Below, piece after piece: positions 7,121-15,184 of a stretch of 24,468 bases of DNA. The DNA is from JBBPYA01 sp038200385 (GTDB taxonomy: Bacteria > Actinomycetota > Actinomycetes > Mycobacteriales > Geodermatophilaceae). Both the position numbers and the translations under genes were made by a program. The notes under the pieces are model-generated. The model made no database searches, had not been told where the DNA came from, and was given only the letters and a program-made list of their open reading frames with translations. Positions within the stretch are counted from its first letter, which is position 1; every line of letters begins with the position of its first letter. The stretch covers positions 1-24,468 of the forward strand of contig JBBPYA010000196.1 of the NCBI GenBank assembly GCA_038200385.1, in the 5' to 3' direction.

Positions 7121-7126
7121 GGCGGC

Positions 7127-8107
7127 GTGACCGAGTCGAGCACGCGGGGGGCCTACGCGGCCGGGCTCGCGACCCTCACGCCGCAGCGGACGGTGCTGGA
7201 CTGCTGGTTCCCGACACCGAGCCTCGGCGCGCCGGCTGGCGTGGCATCCGGGACCGTCCGGCTCGGGGAGCTGGAACTGACCGGGGAGACCTCGCCGGAG
7301 CTGGGTGGGCTGGTCAGCAGCGACGAGGCCCGCGGCGTCGAGGTGGTCGCGATCCGGACCGTGATCGCCGACCTGGACGCGGCCCCGCGGGACGCCTACG
7401 ACGTCTACCTCCGCCTGCACCTGCTCTCGCACCGACTCCTGCGGCCGCACGAATGCTCGATGGACAACGTGTTCGGCCTGCTGAGCACAGTCGTCTGGAC
7501 CAACCACGGCCCGTGCGCGGTCGCGGACTTCGAGCGGGCGCGGGCCCGGTTGCGGGCGAGCCGCGGCCCGGTGACGGTGTACGGGATCGACAAGTTCCCG
7601 CGGATGGCCGACTACGTCGTCCCGTCCGGGGTGCGGGTCGCCGACGCCGACCGGGTCCGGCTCGGCGCACACCTGGCCGAGGGCACCACGGTGATGCACG
7701 AGGGGTACGTGAATTACAACGCCGGGACGCTGGGCACGTCGATGGTCGAGGGCCGGATCAGCGCCGGCGTCGTCGTGGGCGCCGGCTCGGATGTGGGCGG
7801 CGGCGCGTCGATCATGGGCACGCTGTCCGGCGGCGGCCGGGAGGTGGTCCGGGTCGGCGCGGGCTGCCTGATCGGGGCCAACGCCGGGATCGGCATCTCC
7901 CTCGGCGACAACTGCGTGGTCGAAGCCGGCTGCTACGTCACGGCGGGCTCGCTGCTGACCCTGCCCGACGGGTCGGTCGTCAAGGCCGCGGAGCTGTCCG
8001 GCCGTGACAATTTGCTCCTTTGGCGCAACAGCGTCACCGGAGCGCTGGAGGCCCGACCCCGCACCGGGGCCGGGATCGACCTGAACGCGGCCCTGCATGC
8101 CAACTGA
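7127..8107 (+). CDS. dapD: Tetrahydrodipicolinate N-succinyltransferase
   Basis: Protein of 326 residues that transfers succinyl from succinyl-CoA to tetrahydrodipicolinate, the committed step of the succinylase DAP branch. It is the actinobacterial DapD type (mycobacterial DapD has a similar length). The N-terminal domain precedes a left-handed beta-helix of hexapeptide repeats over roughly residues 180-285, seen as runs such as VRVADADRVRLGAHLAEGT and GRISAGVVVGAGSDVGGG. The loop MHEGYVNYNAGTLG and the GCLIGANAGIGISLGDNC turn are typical of the trimer active site. GTG at 7127 begins directly after a TAnnnT box. It is divergent from dapE and probably co-transcribed with the molybdenum hydroxylase genes 13 bp downstream. 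Confidence 0.95.
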   Translation: MTESSTRGAYAAGLATLTPQRTVLDCWFPTPSLGAPAGVASGTVRLGELELTGETSPELGGLVSSDEARGVEVVAIRTVIADLDAAPRDAYDVYLRLHLLSHRLLRPHECSMDNVFGLLSTVVWTNHGPCAVADFERARARLRASRGPVTVYGIDKFPRMADYVVPSGVRVADADRVRLGAHLAEGTTVMHEGYVNYNAGTLGTSMVEGRISAGVVVGAGSDVGGGASIMGTLSGGGREVVRVGAGCLIGANAGIGISLGDNCVVEAGCYVTAGSLLTLPDGSVVKAAELSGRDNLLLWRNSVTGALEARPRTGAGIDLNAALHAN

Positions 8108-8120
8108 GGGGGGTACGGCG

Positions 8121-8636
8121 ATGGACGGGGAACAGACCACGAGCAAGGTCACCCTGGAGGTGAACGGTGCCACGCACGAGCTGGAGCTCGACAACCGGAC
8201 CACCCTGCTGGATGCGCTGCGCGAGCGGCTCGGCCTGACCGGCAGCAAGAAGGGCTGCGACCACGGGCAGTGCGGCGCCTGCACCGTGCTCGTCGACGGC
8301 CGGCGGGTGAACTCCTGCCTGATTCTGGCCGCCACCCAGGAGGAGCGGCACATCCAGACGATCGAGGGCCTCGGCGACGTGACAGACCTGCATCCCGTCC
8401 AGCGCGCGTTCCTCGAGCACGACGGCTACCAGTGCGGCTACTGCACACCGGGCCAGATCTGCTCGACGGTCGGGATGCTCGCCGAGCACGCACAGGGCTG
8501 GCCGAGCGCGGTCACCGAGGGCGAGACTCCCGGTCCGTTGGACGCGGCCGAGGTCCGGGAGCGGATGAGCGGCAACCTGTGCCGCTGCGGTGCCTACGTC
8601 AACATCGTCACGGCGATCCTCGAGGTCGCCGAATGA
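8121..8636 (+). CDS. Molybdenum hydroxylase [2Fe-2S] subunit (PaoA/YagT-like)
   Basis: Small subunit, 171 residues, carrying two [2Fe-2S] clusters that pass electrons from the molybdenum site to FAD. The N-terminal plant-ferredoxin cluster uses C46, C51, C54 and C66 (CDHGQCGAC). The C-terminal cluster uses C105, C108, C154 and C156 (CGYCTPG and CRCGAY). There is no Tat signal, unlike E. coli PaoA, so a cytoplasmic enzyme is expected. ATG at 8121 is preferred over the in-frame ATG at 8097 because the run of G residues at 8106-8114 forms a ribosome-binding site and 8097 overlaps dapD. The next subunit overlaps by ATGA. Confidence 0.92.
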   Translation: MDGEQTTSKVTLEVNGATHELELDNRTTLLDALRERLGLTGSKKGCDHGQCGACTVLVDGRRVNSCLILAATQEERHIQTIEGLGDVTDLHPVQRAFLEHDGYQCGYCTPGQICSTVGMLAEHAQGWPSAVTEGETPGPLDAAEVRERMSGNLCRCGAYVNIVTAILEVAE

Positions 8637-9622
8637 GACCGTTCGCGCTGGACCGGCCGGCCGACCCGGCGCAGGCGGTTGCCGCGCTCGCCGCGGATCC
8701 GGGCGCCCGGTTCCTCGCCGGCGGCACGAACCTGCTGGACCTGATGAAGCTGGGCGTGGAGCAGCCGCGACGGCTGGTCGATGTCAGCCGGCTGCCGTTG
8801 GACGGCATCGACGTGGCCGCGGACGGCACCATCTCGATCGGCGCCACCGTGCGCAACAGCGACCTCGGTGTACACCCCGAGATCCGCCGACGGCTACCGA
8901 TGCTCTCGCAGGCCCTGCTGGCCGGTGCCTCCGGCCAGCTGCGCAACATGGCCACCACCGGCGGAAACCTGTTGCAGCGCACCAGATGTGTGTACTTCCA
9001 GGACGTCGGGAAGCCGTGCAACAAGCGGGTACCTGGCAGCGGGTGCCCGGCCCGGGACGGCGACCACCGCAACCTGGCCGTCCTTGGGGCCAGCCAGTCC
9101 TGCATCGCCACCCACCCGTCGGACCTCGCGGTGGCACTGGCGGCCGCGGATGCCGTCGTCCACCTCGTCGGGCCGGACGGGGAGCGCTCGCTGCCCGTTA
9201 CTGAGCTGTACCGGCTGCCCGCCGACGACCCGCAGCGGGACACCACCCTCGCCCACGGCGAGCTGGTCGTGTCGGTACGGATCCCCCCGCTGGCCTATGG
9301 CGGGCGCTCGGCGTACCGCAAGGTACGGGACCGGGCGTCCTACGCGTTCGCGGTGGCCTCGGTCGCCGCCGCGGTGGACGTCGCCGACGGGACCGTGCGC
9401 GACGTGCGGCTGGCCCTCGGTGCGGTGGCGCCGCTGCCGTGGCGGGCCCGCGTCGCCGAGGACGCGCTGCGCGGCGGCCCGGCCACCGAGGCGGCGTACC
9501 GCGCCGCCATCGAGGCCGAACTCGGCGCCGCCCAGCCACTGCCGGACAACGCGTTCAAGCTGCCGCTCGTGGCCAACATCGTGACCCGGACCCTGCTCGA
9601 CCTGACGGGAGCACCCGCATGA
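8633..9622 (+). CDS. Molybdenum hydroxylase FAD subunit with [4Fe-4S] cysteines (PaoB/YagS-like)
   Basis: Middle subunit, 329 residues, of the CO-dehydrogenase-flavoprotein fold. The FAD pyrophosphate loop is FLAGGTNLLD at about 27-36, and the second flavin motif is MATTGGNLLQ at 106-115. An insertion carries four cysteines, C119, C129, C138 and C157, in the pattern TRCVYF, CNKRVPGSGC and QSC. This is the arrangement that binds a [4Fe-4S] cluster in E. coli PaoB and separates this branch from classical xanthine dehydrogenases. ATG at 8633 overlaps the previous stop by ATGA, and its stop overlaps the next start in the same way, pointing to coupled translation and fixed subunit ratio. Confidence 0.92.
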   Translation: MRPFALDRPADPAQAVAALAADPGARFLAGGTNLLDLMKLGVEQPRRLVDVSRLPLDGIDVAADGTISIGATVRNSDLGVHPEIRRRLPMLSQALLAGASGQLRNMATTGGNLLQRTRCVYFQDVGKPCNKRVPGSGCPARDGDHRNLAVLGASQSCIATHPSDLAVALAAADAVVHLVGPDGERSLPVTELYRLPADDPQRDTTLAHGELVVSVRIPPLAYGGRSAYRKVRDRASYAFAVASVAAAVDVADGTVRDVRLALGAVAPLPWRARVAEDALRGGPATEAAYRAAIEAELGAAQPLPDNAFKLPLVANIVTRTLLDLTGAPA

Positions 9623-11721
9623 CCCTGCTGGAGCGCCGGTCGGTCGGTACGGCGGTGTCCCGCATCGAGGGTCCGGAGAAGGTGACCGGCTCGGCCCGCT
9701 ACGCCGGCGAGCAGGACCAGTTCGCCCAGGTGGCCTACCTGTGGCCGGTGCCGGCCACCATCGCCCGCGGCCGGGTCAGCAGGATCGACACCGACGCGGT
9801 ACAGGCGATGCCCGGCGTGCTCACGGTGCTCACCCCGCGGACCGCACCACGCCTGCAACCGCACTCCGACGGCGAACTCGCGGTGCTGCAGGACGACCGG
9901 GTCGCCTATCGCGGCCAGTTCGTCGCGGCCGTCGTCGCCGACTCCCTGGAGACCGCACGGGAGGCGGCCGCGGCGCTACAGGTCGACTACGACGAGGAGA
10001 GCCACGACAGCGAGCTGACGTGGGACCACCCCGGGCTGTACACGCCGGACAAAGTCAACCCGGCGTTCCCCACCGACACCGAGCAGGGTGACGTCGACGC
10101 CGCCCTGTCCGCCGCCGCGACGACCGTGGACCAGACCTACCGGACGCCGGGGCTGCACAACAATCCGATGGAGCCGCACGCCACGCTGGCCGTCTGGGAC
10201 CACGACGAGCTCACGGTGTACGACTCCAATCAGGGCCCGTTCCAGGCCCGGCAGACCCTGGCCACCCTGTTCGGGCTGCGCGCCGAACAGGTCACCGTCC
10301 TCAACCAGCACGTCGGCGGCGGGTTCGGGAGCAAGGGCACGATCCGGGCCAACGTGGTGCTGGCGGTGATGGCCGCGCGGATCACCGGCCGCCCGGTGAA
10401 GGCCACCCTGACCCGGCACCACATGTTCACCGTCGTCGGGTACCGGACGCCGACCATCCAGCGGCTGCAACTCGGTGCCGGGCCGGACGGCCGGCTGACC
10501 GCGATCGCGCACGACGTGGTGGAGCAGACCTCGACGGTGCTGGAGTTCGCCGAGCAGACCGCGCTGGCCACCCGGATGATGTACGCCGCGCCGAACCGGC
10601 GGACGAGCCACCGGCTGGCCACCCTCGACGTCCCGACCCCGCGCTGGATGCGCGCACCCGGCGAGTGCCCGGGGATGTTCGCGTTGGAGTCGGCGATGGA
10701 CGAGCTCGCCGTCGAACTCGGGCTGGACCCGATCGAGCTGCGGATCCGCAACGAACCCGACCGTGATCCCGAGTCCGGACGACCGTTCAGCAGCCGCAGC
10801 CTGGTGGAGTGCCTGCGCGAGGGAGCGGCCCGGATCGGCTGGGCCGACCGGGACCGGCGGCCCGGCGTCCGTCGGGAGGGCCGCTGGCTGCTCGGCTCCG
10901 GGGTGGCGGCCTCGACCTACCCGGCCTACGCCGGAGCGTCGACGGCGACGGTCCGCGCCGAGCCAGAGGGGACGTTCGACGTCGCCATCGCCGCCACCGA
11001 TCTCGGCACCGGCGCGCGCACCGCGCTGACCCAGATCGCCGCGGACGCGTTACGGGTCCCGACCGGGTCGGTGCGGGTCCGGATCGGGGACAGCTCCTTC
11101 GGCTCGGCGAGCCTGGCCGGCGGCTCGGCGGGGACCGCGTCGTGGGGCTGGGCGGTCACCCGGGCCTGCGAGGCGCTCCTGAACAAGCTCGCCACGGTCG
11201 GCACGGTGCCCCCGGACGGGGTCTCGGCATCCGCCGACACTGCCGAGGAGGTCAAGAACCGCGGCGAGTTCGCGTTCCAGGGCTTCGGTGCGCAGTTCGC
11301 CGAGGTCCGGGTCGACATCGACACCGGCGAGGTGCGGGTGCCTCGGTTGCTCGGCATCTTCGGGGTGGGCCGGATCGTCAACCGGCGGACCGCCCGCTCC
11401 CAGCTGATCGGCGGCATGACGATGGGCCTGGGGATGGCGCTGCACGAGGAAGGCGTCATGGACCCGGCGTTCGGCGACTTCGTCAACCGGGACCTGGCCG
11501 GCTATCACGTGGCGGCGTGCGCGGACGTGCTCGACATCGAGGCGGACTGGGTCGAGGAGCATGACGAGCGGGTGAACCCGATGGGGGTCAAGGGGATCGG
11601 GGAGATCGGCATCGTGGGCACCGCGGCGGCGGTGGCCAACGCCGTACACCACGCCACCGGGATCCGGGTGCGCGAGCTGCCGATCCGGCTGGACCGGCTG
11701 CTCCCCGACCTGCCGCGCTGA
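9619..11721 (+). CDS. Molybdenum hydroxylase catalytic molybdopterin subunit (PaoC/YagR-like)
   Basis: Large subunit, 700 residues, of the xanthine-oxidase family; hydroxylates an aldehyde or N-heterocycle using water. Visible landmarks are the N-terminal substrate-domain start GPEKVTGSARYAGE, the Mo-cofactor loop GGGFGSKG, MRAPGECPGMFALESAMDELA, and the catalytic glutamate E662 in GVKGIGEIGIVG near the C-terminus. Its length is near the roughly 730 residues of the family. No XdhC- or MocA-type maturation gene is next to it, so the sulfuration factor must be elsewhere. The substrate cannot be told from sequence. The stop lies 3 bp from that of the convergent hydrolase gene. Confidence 0.92.
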   Translation: MTLLERRSVGTAVSRIEGPEKVTGSARYAGEQDQFAQVAYLWPVPATIARGRVSRIDTDAVQAMPGVLTVLTPRTAPRLQPHSDGELAVLQDDRVAYRGQFVAAVVADSLETAREAAAALQVDYDEESHDSELTWDHPGLYTPDKVNPAFPTDTEQGDVDAALSAAATTVDQTYRTPGLHNNPMEPHATLAVWDHDELTVYDSNQGPFQARQTLATLFGLRAEQVTVLNQHVGGGFGSKGTIRANVVLAVMAARITGRPVKATLTRHHMFTVVGYRTPTIQRLQLGAGPDGRLTAIAHDVVEQTSTVLEFAEQTALATRMMYAAPNRRTSHRLATLDVPTPRWMRAPGECPGMFALESAMDELAVELGLDPIELRIRNEPDRDPESGRPFSSRSLVECLREGAARIGWADRDRRPGVRREGRWLLGSGVAASTYPAYAGASTATVRAEPEGTFDVAIAATDLGTGARTALTQIAADALRVPTGSVRVRIGDSSFGSASLAGGSAGTASWGWAVTRACEALLNKLATVGTVPPDGVSASADTAEEVKNRGEFAFQGFGAQFAEVRVDIDTGEVRVPRLLGIFGVGRIVNRRTARSQLIGGMTMGLGMALHEEGVMDPAFGDFVNRDLAGYHVAACADVLDIEADWVEEHDERVNPMGVKGIGEIGIVGTAAAVANAVHHATGIRVRELPIRLDRLLPDLPR

Positions 11722-11724
11722 CCG

Positions 11725-12789
11725 TCAGCCGGACACGCTGTCGAGGTGGGCCAGCAGCTCGGAGCGGAAGCGGTCCGGGGCCTCCAGGTGCGGGCTGTGC
11801 CCCACCCCGGGCAGGACCACCTCGCGATAGCTGCCGCCGGCAGCGGCGTACGCCTGCAGCACGGCCCTGGTCTGGGCGATCATCGGCTGCGGTGCGTGGG
11901 TGCCCTCACCCGGCCAGTCCGGGACGACGCCGAGCCGGCCCAGCATGGCCAGGTCGAACATCGAGGTGTCGGACACGATCAGGTCCTCCTCGCCGCGGAT
12001 CCACAGCACCGCGGGCTTGGGATCGACGTCGGGTAGTGCGGTGAGGTTGCAGTAGACCGGCGCCATCGCGTTCAGGACCCCCGAGGTGCCCGGGGCAGCC
12101 CCCGGCCAGGCGGTACTCGGCAGCACGTCACCGGGATAGTTGCGCGGCCCGGTGCGGGTACTCAACATTCCGGCGACGTAGCTGTCCTCGTGCCCGTCGG
12201 TGAAGCCGGGGGCGACGTAGAAGGACCGGAACACCCGGCGGGGGCTGGCCTGGTGGTCCGCGCCGGTGTCCCCGGCGTGCAGCCGGGCGACGAGGTCCGG
12301 GTTCGCGCCACCAGCACCGGAGCCGGCCCCGTCCGGGCTGACCAGCCGGCCGTCCACCCGGGTCGTCGCACCGAACCCGTACGGCGAGACGGGCGCGACC
12401 AGGCTCAGGGTGGCCACCCGGTCCGGGTGGTCGAGGAGGTACTGCATGGCCACTCCCCCACCCATGCTCCAACCGACCAGGTGAACCGTGTCCAGCCCGA
12501 GGGTGTCGACGGTGGCGGCCACGTCATCGGCGAAGTCCCGCAGCCCCCGGGTGGCGTCCACTGGCAGCGGGTCGGTGCCGCCGAACCCGCGCAGATCAAC
12601 GGCCAGCGGGCGGTAGCGCCCGGGCAGCGCCAGCATCAGCGACTGCCAGAACAGTGAGGAGCTGACATTGCCGTGGATCAGCACGACCGGCTCGCCGTGC
12701 TCGCGGTGGCTGTGCAGGACGTTCACCGCCAGCCCGCGGACGTCGATGCGCTCGGCGGTGATGCCAGCGCGGAGTCCTTCCCCGGCCAC
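11725..12789 (-). CDS. Alpha/beta hydrolase, substrate unknown
   Basis: Protein of 354 residues with an alpha/beta-hydrolase fold. The oxyanion loop is HGN at 39-41, the nucleophile elbow is GWSMGGG with S108, the acid is probably D269 (RGEEDLIVSD), and the catalytic histidine is H331 (GVGHSPH). A large insertion (about 135-250) forms the lid and would shape the substrate pocket. No signal peptide is seen, so it is likely cytoplasmic. GTG at 12789 has GGGAGG four bases upstream. It follows dapC by 39 bp in the same direction, so it may be transcribed with fdxA-dapC, but a link to lysine synthesis is not shown. Confidence 0.85.
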   Translation of the reverse strand: MAGEGLRAGITAERIDVRGLAVNVLHSHREHGEPVVLIHGNVSSSLFWQSLMLALPGRYRPLAVDLRGFGGTDPLPVDATRGLRDFADDVAATVDTLGLDTVHLVGWSMGGGVAMQYLLDHPDRVATLSLVAPVSPYGFGATTRVDGRLVSPDGAGSGAGGANPDLVARLHAGDTGADHQASPRRVFRSFYVAPGFTDGHEDSYVAGMLSTRTGPRNYPGDVLPSTAWPGAAPGTSGVLNAMAPVYCNLTALPDVDPKPAVLWIRGEEDLIVSDTSMFDLAMLGRLGVVPDWPGEGTHAPQPMIAQTRAVLQAYAAAGGSYREVVLPGVGHSPHLEAPDRFRSELLAHLDSVSG

Positions 12790-12828
12790 GTCGCCTCCCT
12801 GTCGCCCGACCCGAGGCTCCCGACCGGG

Positions 12829-13962
12829 TCAGTCCGTGTGCCGGAGTCTGTCGGACTCGGCGCCCGCCTGCCCGGCGGGCGCGAGTCGATGCACCGCCGC
12901 GGCGACCCGTTCGTCGGTGGCGCTCAGCGCCACCCGCACGTGCGCCGCCCCCGCCGGGCCGTAGAAGACGCCGGGCGCGACCAGGATCCCCCGCTCGGCA
13001 AGCCAGCCGACCGACTGCCAGCAGTCCTCGTCCCGGGTCGCCCACAGGTAGAGCCCGGCCGTGGACTGCTCGACCCGGAAACCGGCCGCGATCAGAGCCG
13101 GGCGCAGTGCCGCCCGGCGGCGGCGATAGCGCTCACATTGGGCATCGGCGTGCTTGTCGTCGTCCAGCGCGGCCACCATCGCCGCCTGGACCGGGCCGGA
13201 CACCATCATCCCGGCGTGCCGGCGCAGCTCCAGCAACCGGCGGACGAGGTCGGGGTCGCCGGCGACGAAACCAGCGCGGTAGCCGGCCAGGTTGCTCCGC
13301 TTGGACAGCGAGTGCACCGCGAGCAGGCCGGTGTGGTCGCCGTCGCTGACCGACTCGTGCAGCGCCGACACCGGCTGCTCGTCGAAGCCCAGCCCCAGGT
13401 AGCACTCGTCGGCAGCGAGCACAGCGCCCCGCTCGCGCGCCCAGGCGAGTGCCGCCCGCTGCTGCGGGACGGCGAGCACCTCGCCGGTGGGGTTGCCCGG
13501 GGAGTTCAGCCACCGCAGTCCGACCCGCTCCGGTCCCACGGCGCTCACCGTGTCGGTGGCCACGACACGGGCCCCGGCCAACTGGGCCCCGATGCCGTAG
13601 GTCGGGTAGGCCAACCGGGGGTGGACGACGAGATCGCCCGGGCCCAGACCCAGCATGGTCGGGAGCCAGGCGATGAACTCCTTCGAGCCGATCGTCGGCA
13701 GCACCGCCGACGGATCGACCACGACGCCGTGCCGGCGCCGCAACCAGCCGGCGGCGGCCGCGCGGAGGTCCGGCGTACCGGCGGTGAATGGGTATCCGGG
13801 GCTGTCCGCGGCGGCGGCCAGCGCGGCCTGCACGACAGCGGGAACCGGGTCCACCGGAGTACCGATGGACAGATCGACCAAGCCGCCCGGGTGCCGGCGG
13901 GCCAGCTCCGCGGACCCGGCCAGCGTGTCCCAGGGGACCGTGGGCAGCGCGCCGTGGATCAG
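12829..13962 (-). CDS. dapC: Succinyl-diaminopimelate aminotransferase, CTG start proposed
   Basis: PLP-dependent fold-type I aminotransferase, 377 residues, converting N-succinyl-2-amino-6-ketopimelate to N-succinyl-LL-DAP. It matches actinobacterial DapC: LPTVPWDTLAG near the start, LSIGTPVDPVP at 31-41, NSPGNPTG at 153-160, D185 and Y188 (ADECY), the PLP lysine K221 (SLSKRSNLAGYR) and R229. No ATG, GTG or TTG precedes the conserved PWDTL motif in frame; the first TTG is well inside the protein. CTG at 13962 overlaps the ferredoxin TGA as CTGA and has AGGTGA 7 nt upstream, so it is the best start. The frame is open much further upstream, but that part is out of frame with, and overlaps, fdxA. 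Confidence 0.9.
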   Translation of the reverse strand: MIHGALPTVPWDTLAGSAELARRHPGGLVDLSIGTPVDPVPAVVQAALAAAADSPGYPFTAGTPDLRAAAAGWLRRRHGVVVDPSAVLPTIGSKEFIAWLPTMLGLGPGDLVVHPRLAYPTYGIGAQLAGARVVATDTVSAVGPERVGLRWLNSPGNPTGEVLAVPQQRAALAWARERGAVLAADECYLGLGFDEQPVSALHESVSDGDHTGLLAVHSLSKRSNLAGYRAGFVAGDPDLVRRLLELRRHAGMMVSGPVQAAMVAALDDDKHADAQCERYRRRRAALRPALIAAGFRVEQSTAGLYLWATRDEDCWQSVGWLAERGILVAPGVFYGPAGAAHVRVALSATDERVAAAVHRLAPAGQAGAESDRLRHTD

Positions 13963-14285
13963 TGCTCGTTCACCTGCGGGGGCAGCGCCGCGACCAGCGG
14001 GTGGTCCTTGCCGATCTTGCCGACCTTCGCCGCCCCGCCGGGGGACCCCAGGTCGTCGAAGAAGTCGACGTTGACGTTGTAGTAGTCCTTCCACTTCTCC
14101 GGCGTGTCGTCCTCGTAGTAGATCGCCTCGACCGGGCAGACCGGCTCGCACGCCCCGCAGTCCACGCACTCGTCGGGGTGGATGTAGAGCATCCGGTTGC
14201 CTTCGTAGATGCAGTCGACCGGACATTCCTCGATGCAGGCCTTGTCGAGCACGTCGACACACGGCTCGGCGATGACGTACGTCAC
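13959..14285 (-). CDS. fdxA: 7Fe ferredoxin [3Fe-4S][4Fe-4S]
   Basis: Ferredoxin of 108 residues with two cluster motifs. By comparison with Azotobacter-type 7Fe ferredoxin, C9, C17 and C50 would hold the [3Fe-4S] cluster and C21, C40, C43 and C46 the [4Fe-4S] cluster (motifs CIEECPVDC and CVDCGACEPVC). The acidic C-terminal extension with DTPEKWKDYYNVN is the usual actinobacterial long form. It is a soluble low-potential electron carrier; the partner is not evident here. GTG at 14285 is preceded by a GGAAAGGA ribosome-binding site. An upstream in-frame extension to 14387 exists but lacks conservation. A ferredoxin directly before dapC is a gene order I recall from other actinobacteria. Confidence 0.93.
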   Translation of the reverse strand: MTYVIAEPCVDVLDKACIEECPVDCIYEGNRMLYIHPDECVDCGACEPVCPVEAIYYEDDTPEKWKDYYNVNVDFFDDLGSPGGAAKVGKIGKDHPLVAALPPQVNEH

Positions 14286-14398
14286 TGGCCCGTCCTTTCC
14301 GTCGGCTGGCTCGGCCGGGCGCAGCGCCGGGTCGAGCGTCACGGGCAAGCCCGCCTGCCTAGTATCTACGCCCGGAGAGAACCACACCGAGGCAGGGG
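14286..14398. promoter_or_regulatory. Divergent intergenic region between fdxA and GNAT gene
   Basis: The 113-bp gap serves two diverging genes. An unusually AT-rich patch (AGTATCTA) at 14361-14368 can be read as a -10 on either strand: TAGTAT at 14360-14365 on plus, and GATACT/TAGATA on minus. A short dyad CGGGC-AA-GCCCG lies at 14342-14353 beside it and could be an operator. No clear -35 was recognised, so promoter positions are tentative. Confidence 0.35.
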
Positions 14399-15184
14399 GT
14401 GCGCGTGGCGGGCGGCGGGTTCATCTCCGACCGGGACCTGGAGGCGGTCGCCGCGCTCGGCTGGCGCGGCCTCGAGCAGGAGCGCCTCGGTGGCTGGCTG
14501 TTGCGGGCCGCGCACGGATTCACCGGCCGGGCGAACTCCGCCCTCCCGCTGGACCCTCCGGACCGGCCGTTGGCCGACGCCCTGGCCGCCGTTCGCACCT
14601 GGTACGCCGCCCGCGACCTGCCCGCCATCGTCCAGGTCCCGCTGCCCTGGGCCGCCGACGTCGACACCGCGCTGGCCAGGGCCGGCTGCACGGCCTACAA
14701 CCCGACCCGGGTCCTGGTCTCCCCGCTGAGCGAGCTGGTCCGGCACTGCCCGCCCGACACCGGGCTGGCCCCGGTCCGGCACGAGGCCGCACCGAGCCCG
14801 CACTGGCTGGCCGGATACGTCTACCGGGGGCAACCCCTACCCGACGGCGCCCGCAGCGTGCTCGTCAACGCCGAGGTCCCGACGTTCGCCTCGGTGCCTG
14901 CCGACGCGTCCGGGTCGCAGCTGCTGGGGGTCGGTCGCGGCGTGGTCGACGACGGTTGGCTCGGGGTCACCGCCGTGACCGTCGCGCAGACCGCCCGCCG
15001 CCGCGGGGTGGCCCGGCACCTGATGCGGGGACTGGCCGTGTGGGGTCTGGACCACGCCGCCACCCGGGTCTACCTGCAGGTCGCCGAGGACAACATCGCC
15101 GCGCTCGCGTTGTACACCGGGCTGGGATTCCGGACCCACCACCGCTATCAGTACCGGCGCGAGAGCACCCGCCCCACGGCGTAG
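14399..15184 (+). CDS. GNAT N-acetyltransferase, CG3035/Rv0428c-like
   Basis: Protein of 261 residues. The C-terminal half is a GNAT domain: strand TAVTVAQTARRRGVARHLMRGLAVWG contains the acetyl-CoA pyrophosphate loop (Q/RxxGxA form, RRRGVA). YLQVAEDNIAALALYTGLGF is the motif B region. The N-terminal half has GGWLLRAAHGFTGRANSALPL, which I associate with the CG3035/Rv0428c family, some members of which are annotated as N-acetylglutamate synthase. That function is not proven by sequence here, and the protein is somewhat shorter than the family. GTG at 14399 has GAGG 6 nt upstream; GTG at 14405 is equally possible. The 3' end overlaps the convergent membrane-protein gene by 37 bp. Confidence 0.78.
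   Translation: MRVAGGGFISDRDLEAVAALGWRGLEQERLGGWLLRAAHGFTGRANSALPLDPPDRPLADALAAVRTWYAARDLPAIVQVPLPWAADVDTALARAGCTAYNPTRVLVSPLSELVRHCPPDTGLAPVRHEAAPSPHWLAGYVYRGQPLPDGARSVLVNAEVPTFASVPADASGSQLLGVGRGVVDDGWLGVTAVTVAQTARRRGVARHLMRGLAVWGLDHAATRVYLQVAEDNIAALALYTGLGFRTHHRYQYRRESTRPTA

Noticed and set aside
7091..8353. N-terminal extension of the dapE frame over dapD to 8353
   Set aside because: The extra sequence is antisense to dapD and lacks family motifs. The M20 domain is complete from the ATG at 7090.
12808..12830. GACCCG/CGGGTC hairpin at the end of dapC as a terminator
   Set aside because: Only a 6-bp stem with an 11-nt loop, overlapping the stop codon, and no U-tract. Frequent by chance at this GC content.
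13963..14262. Upstream extension of the dapC frame across fdxA
   Set aside because: It is an alternative frame of the clearly coding ferredoxin and low-complexity. DapC homologues begin just before PWDTL.
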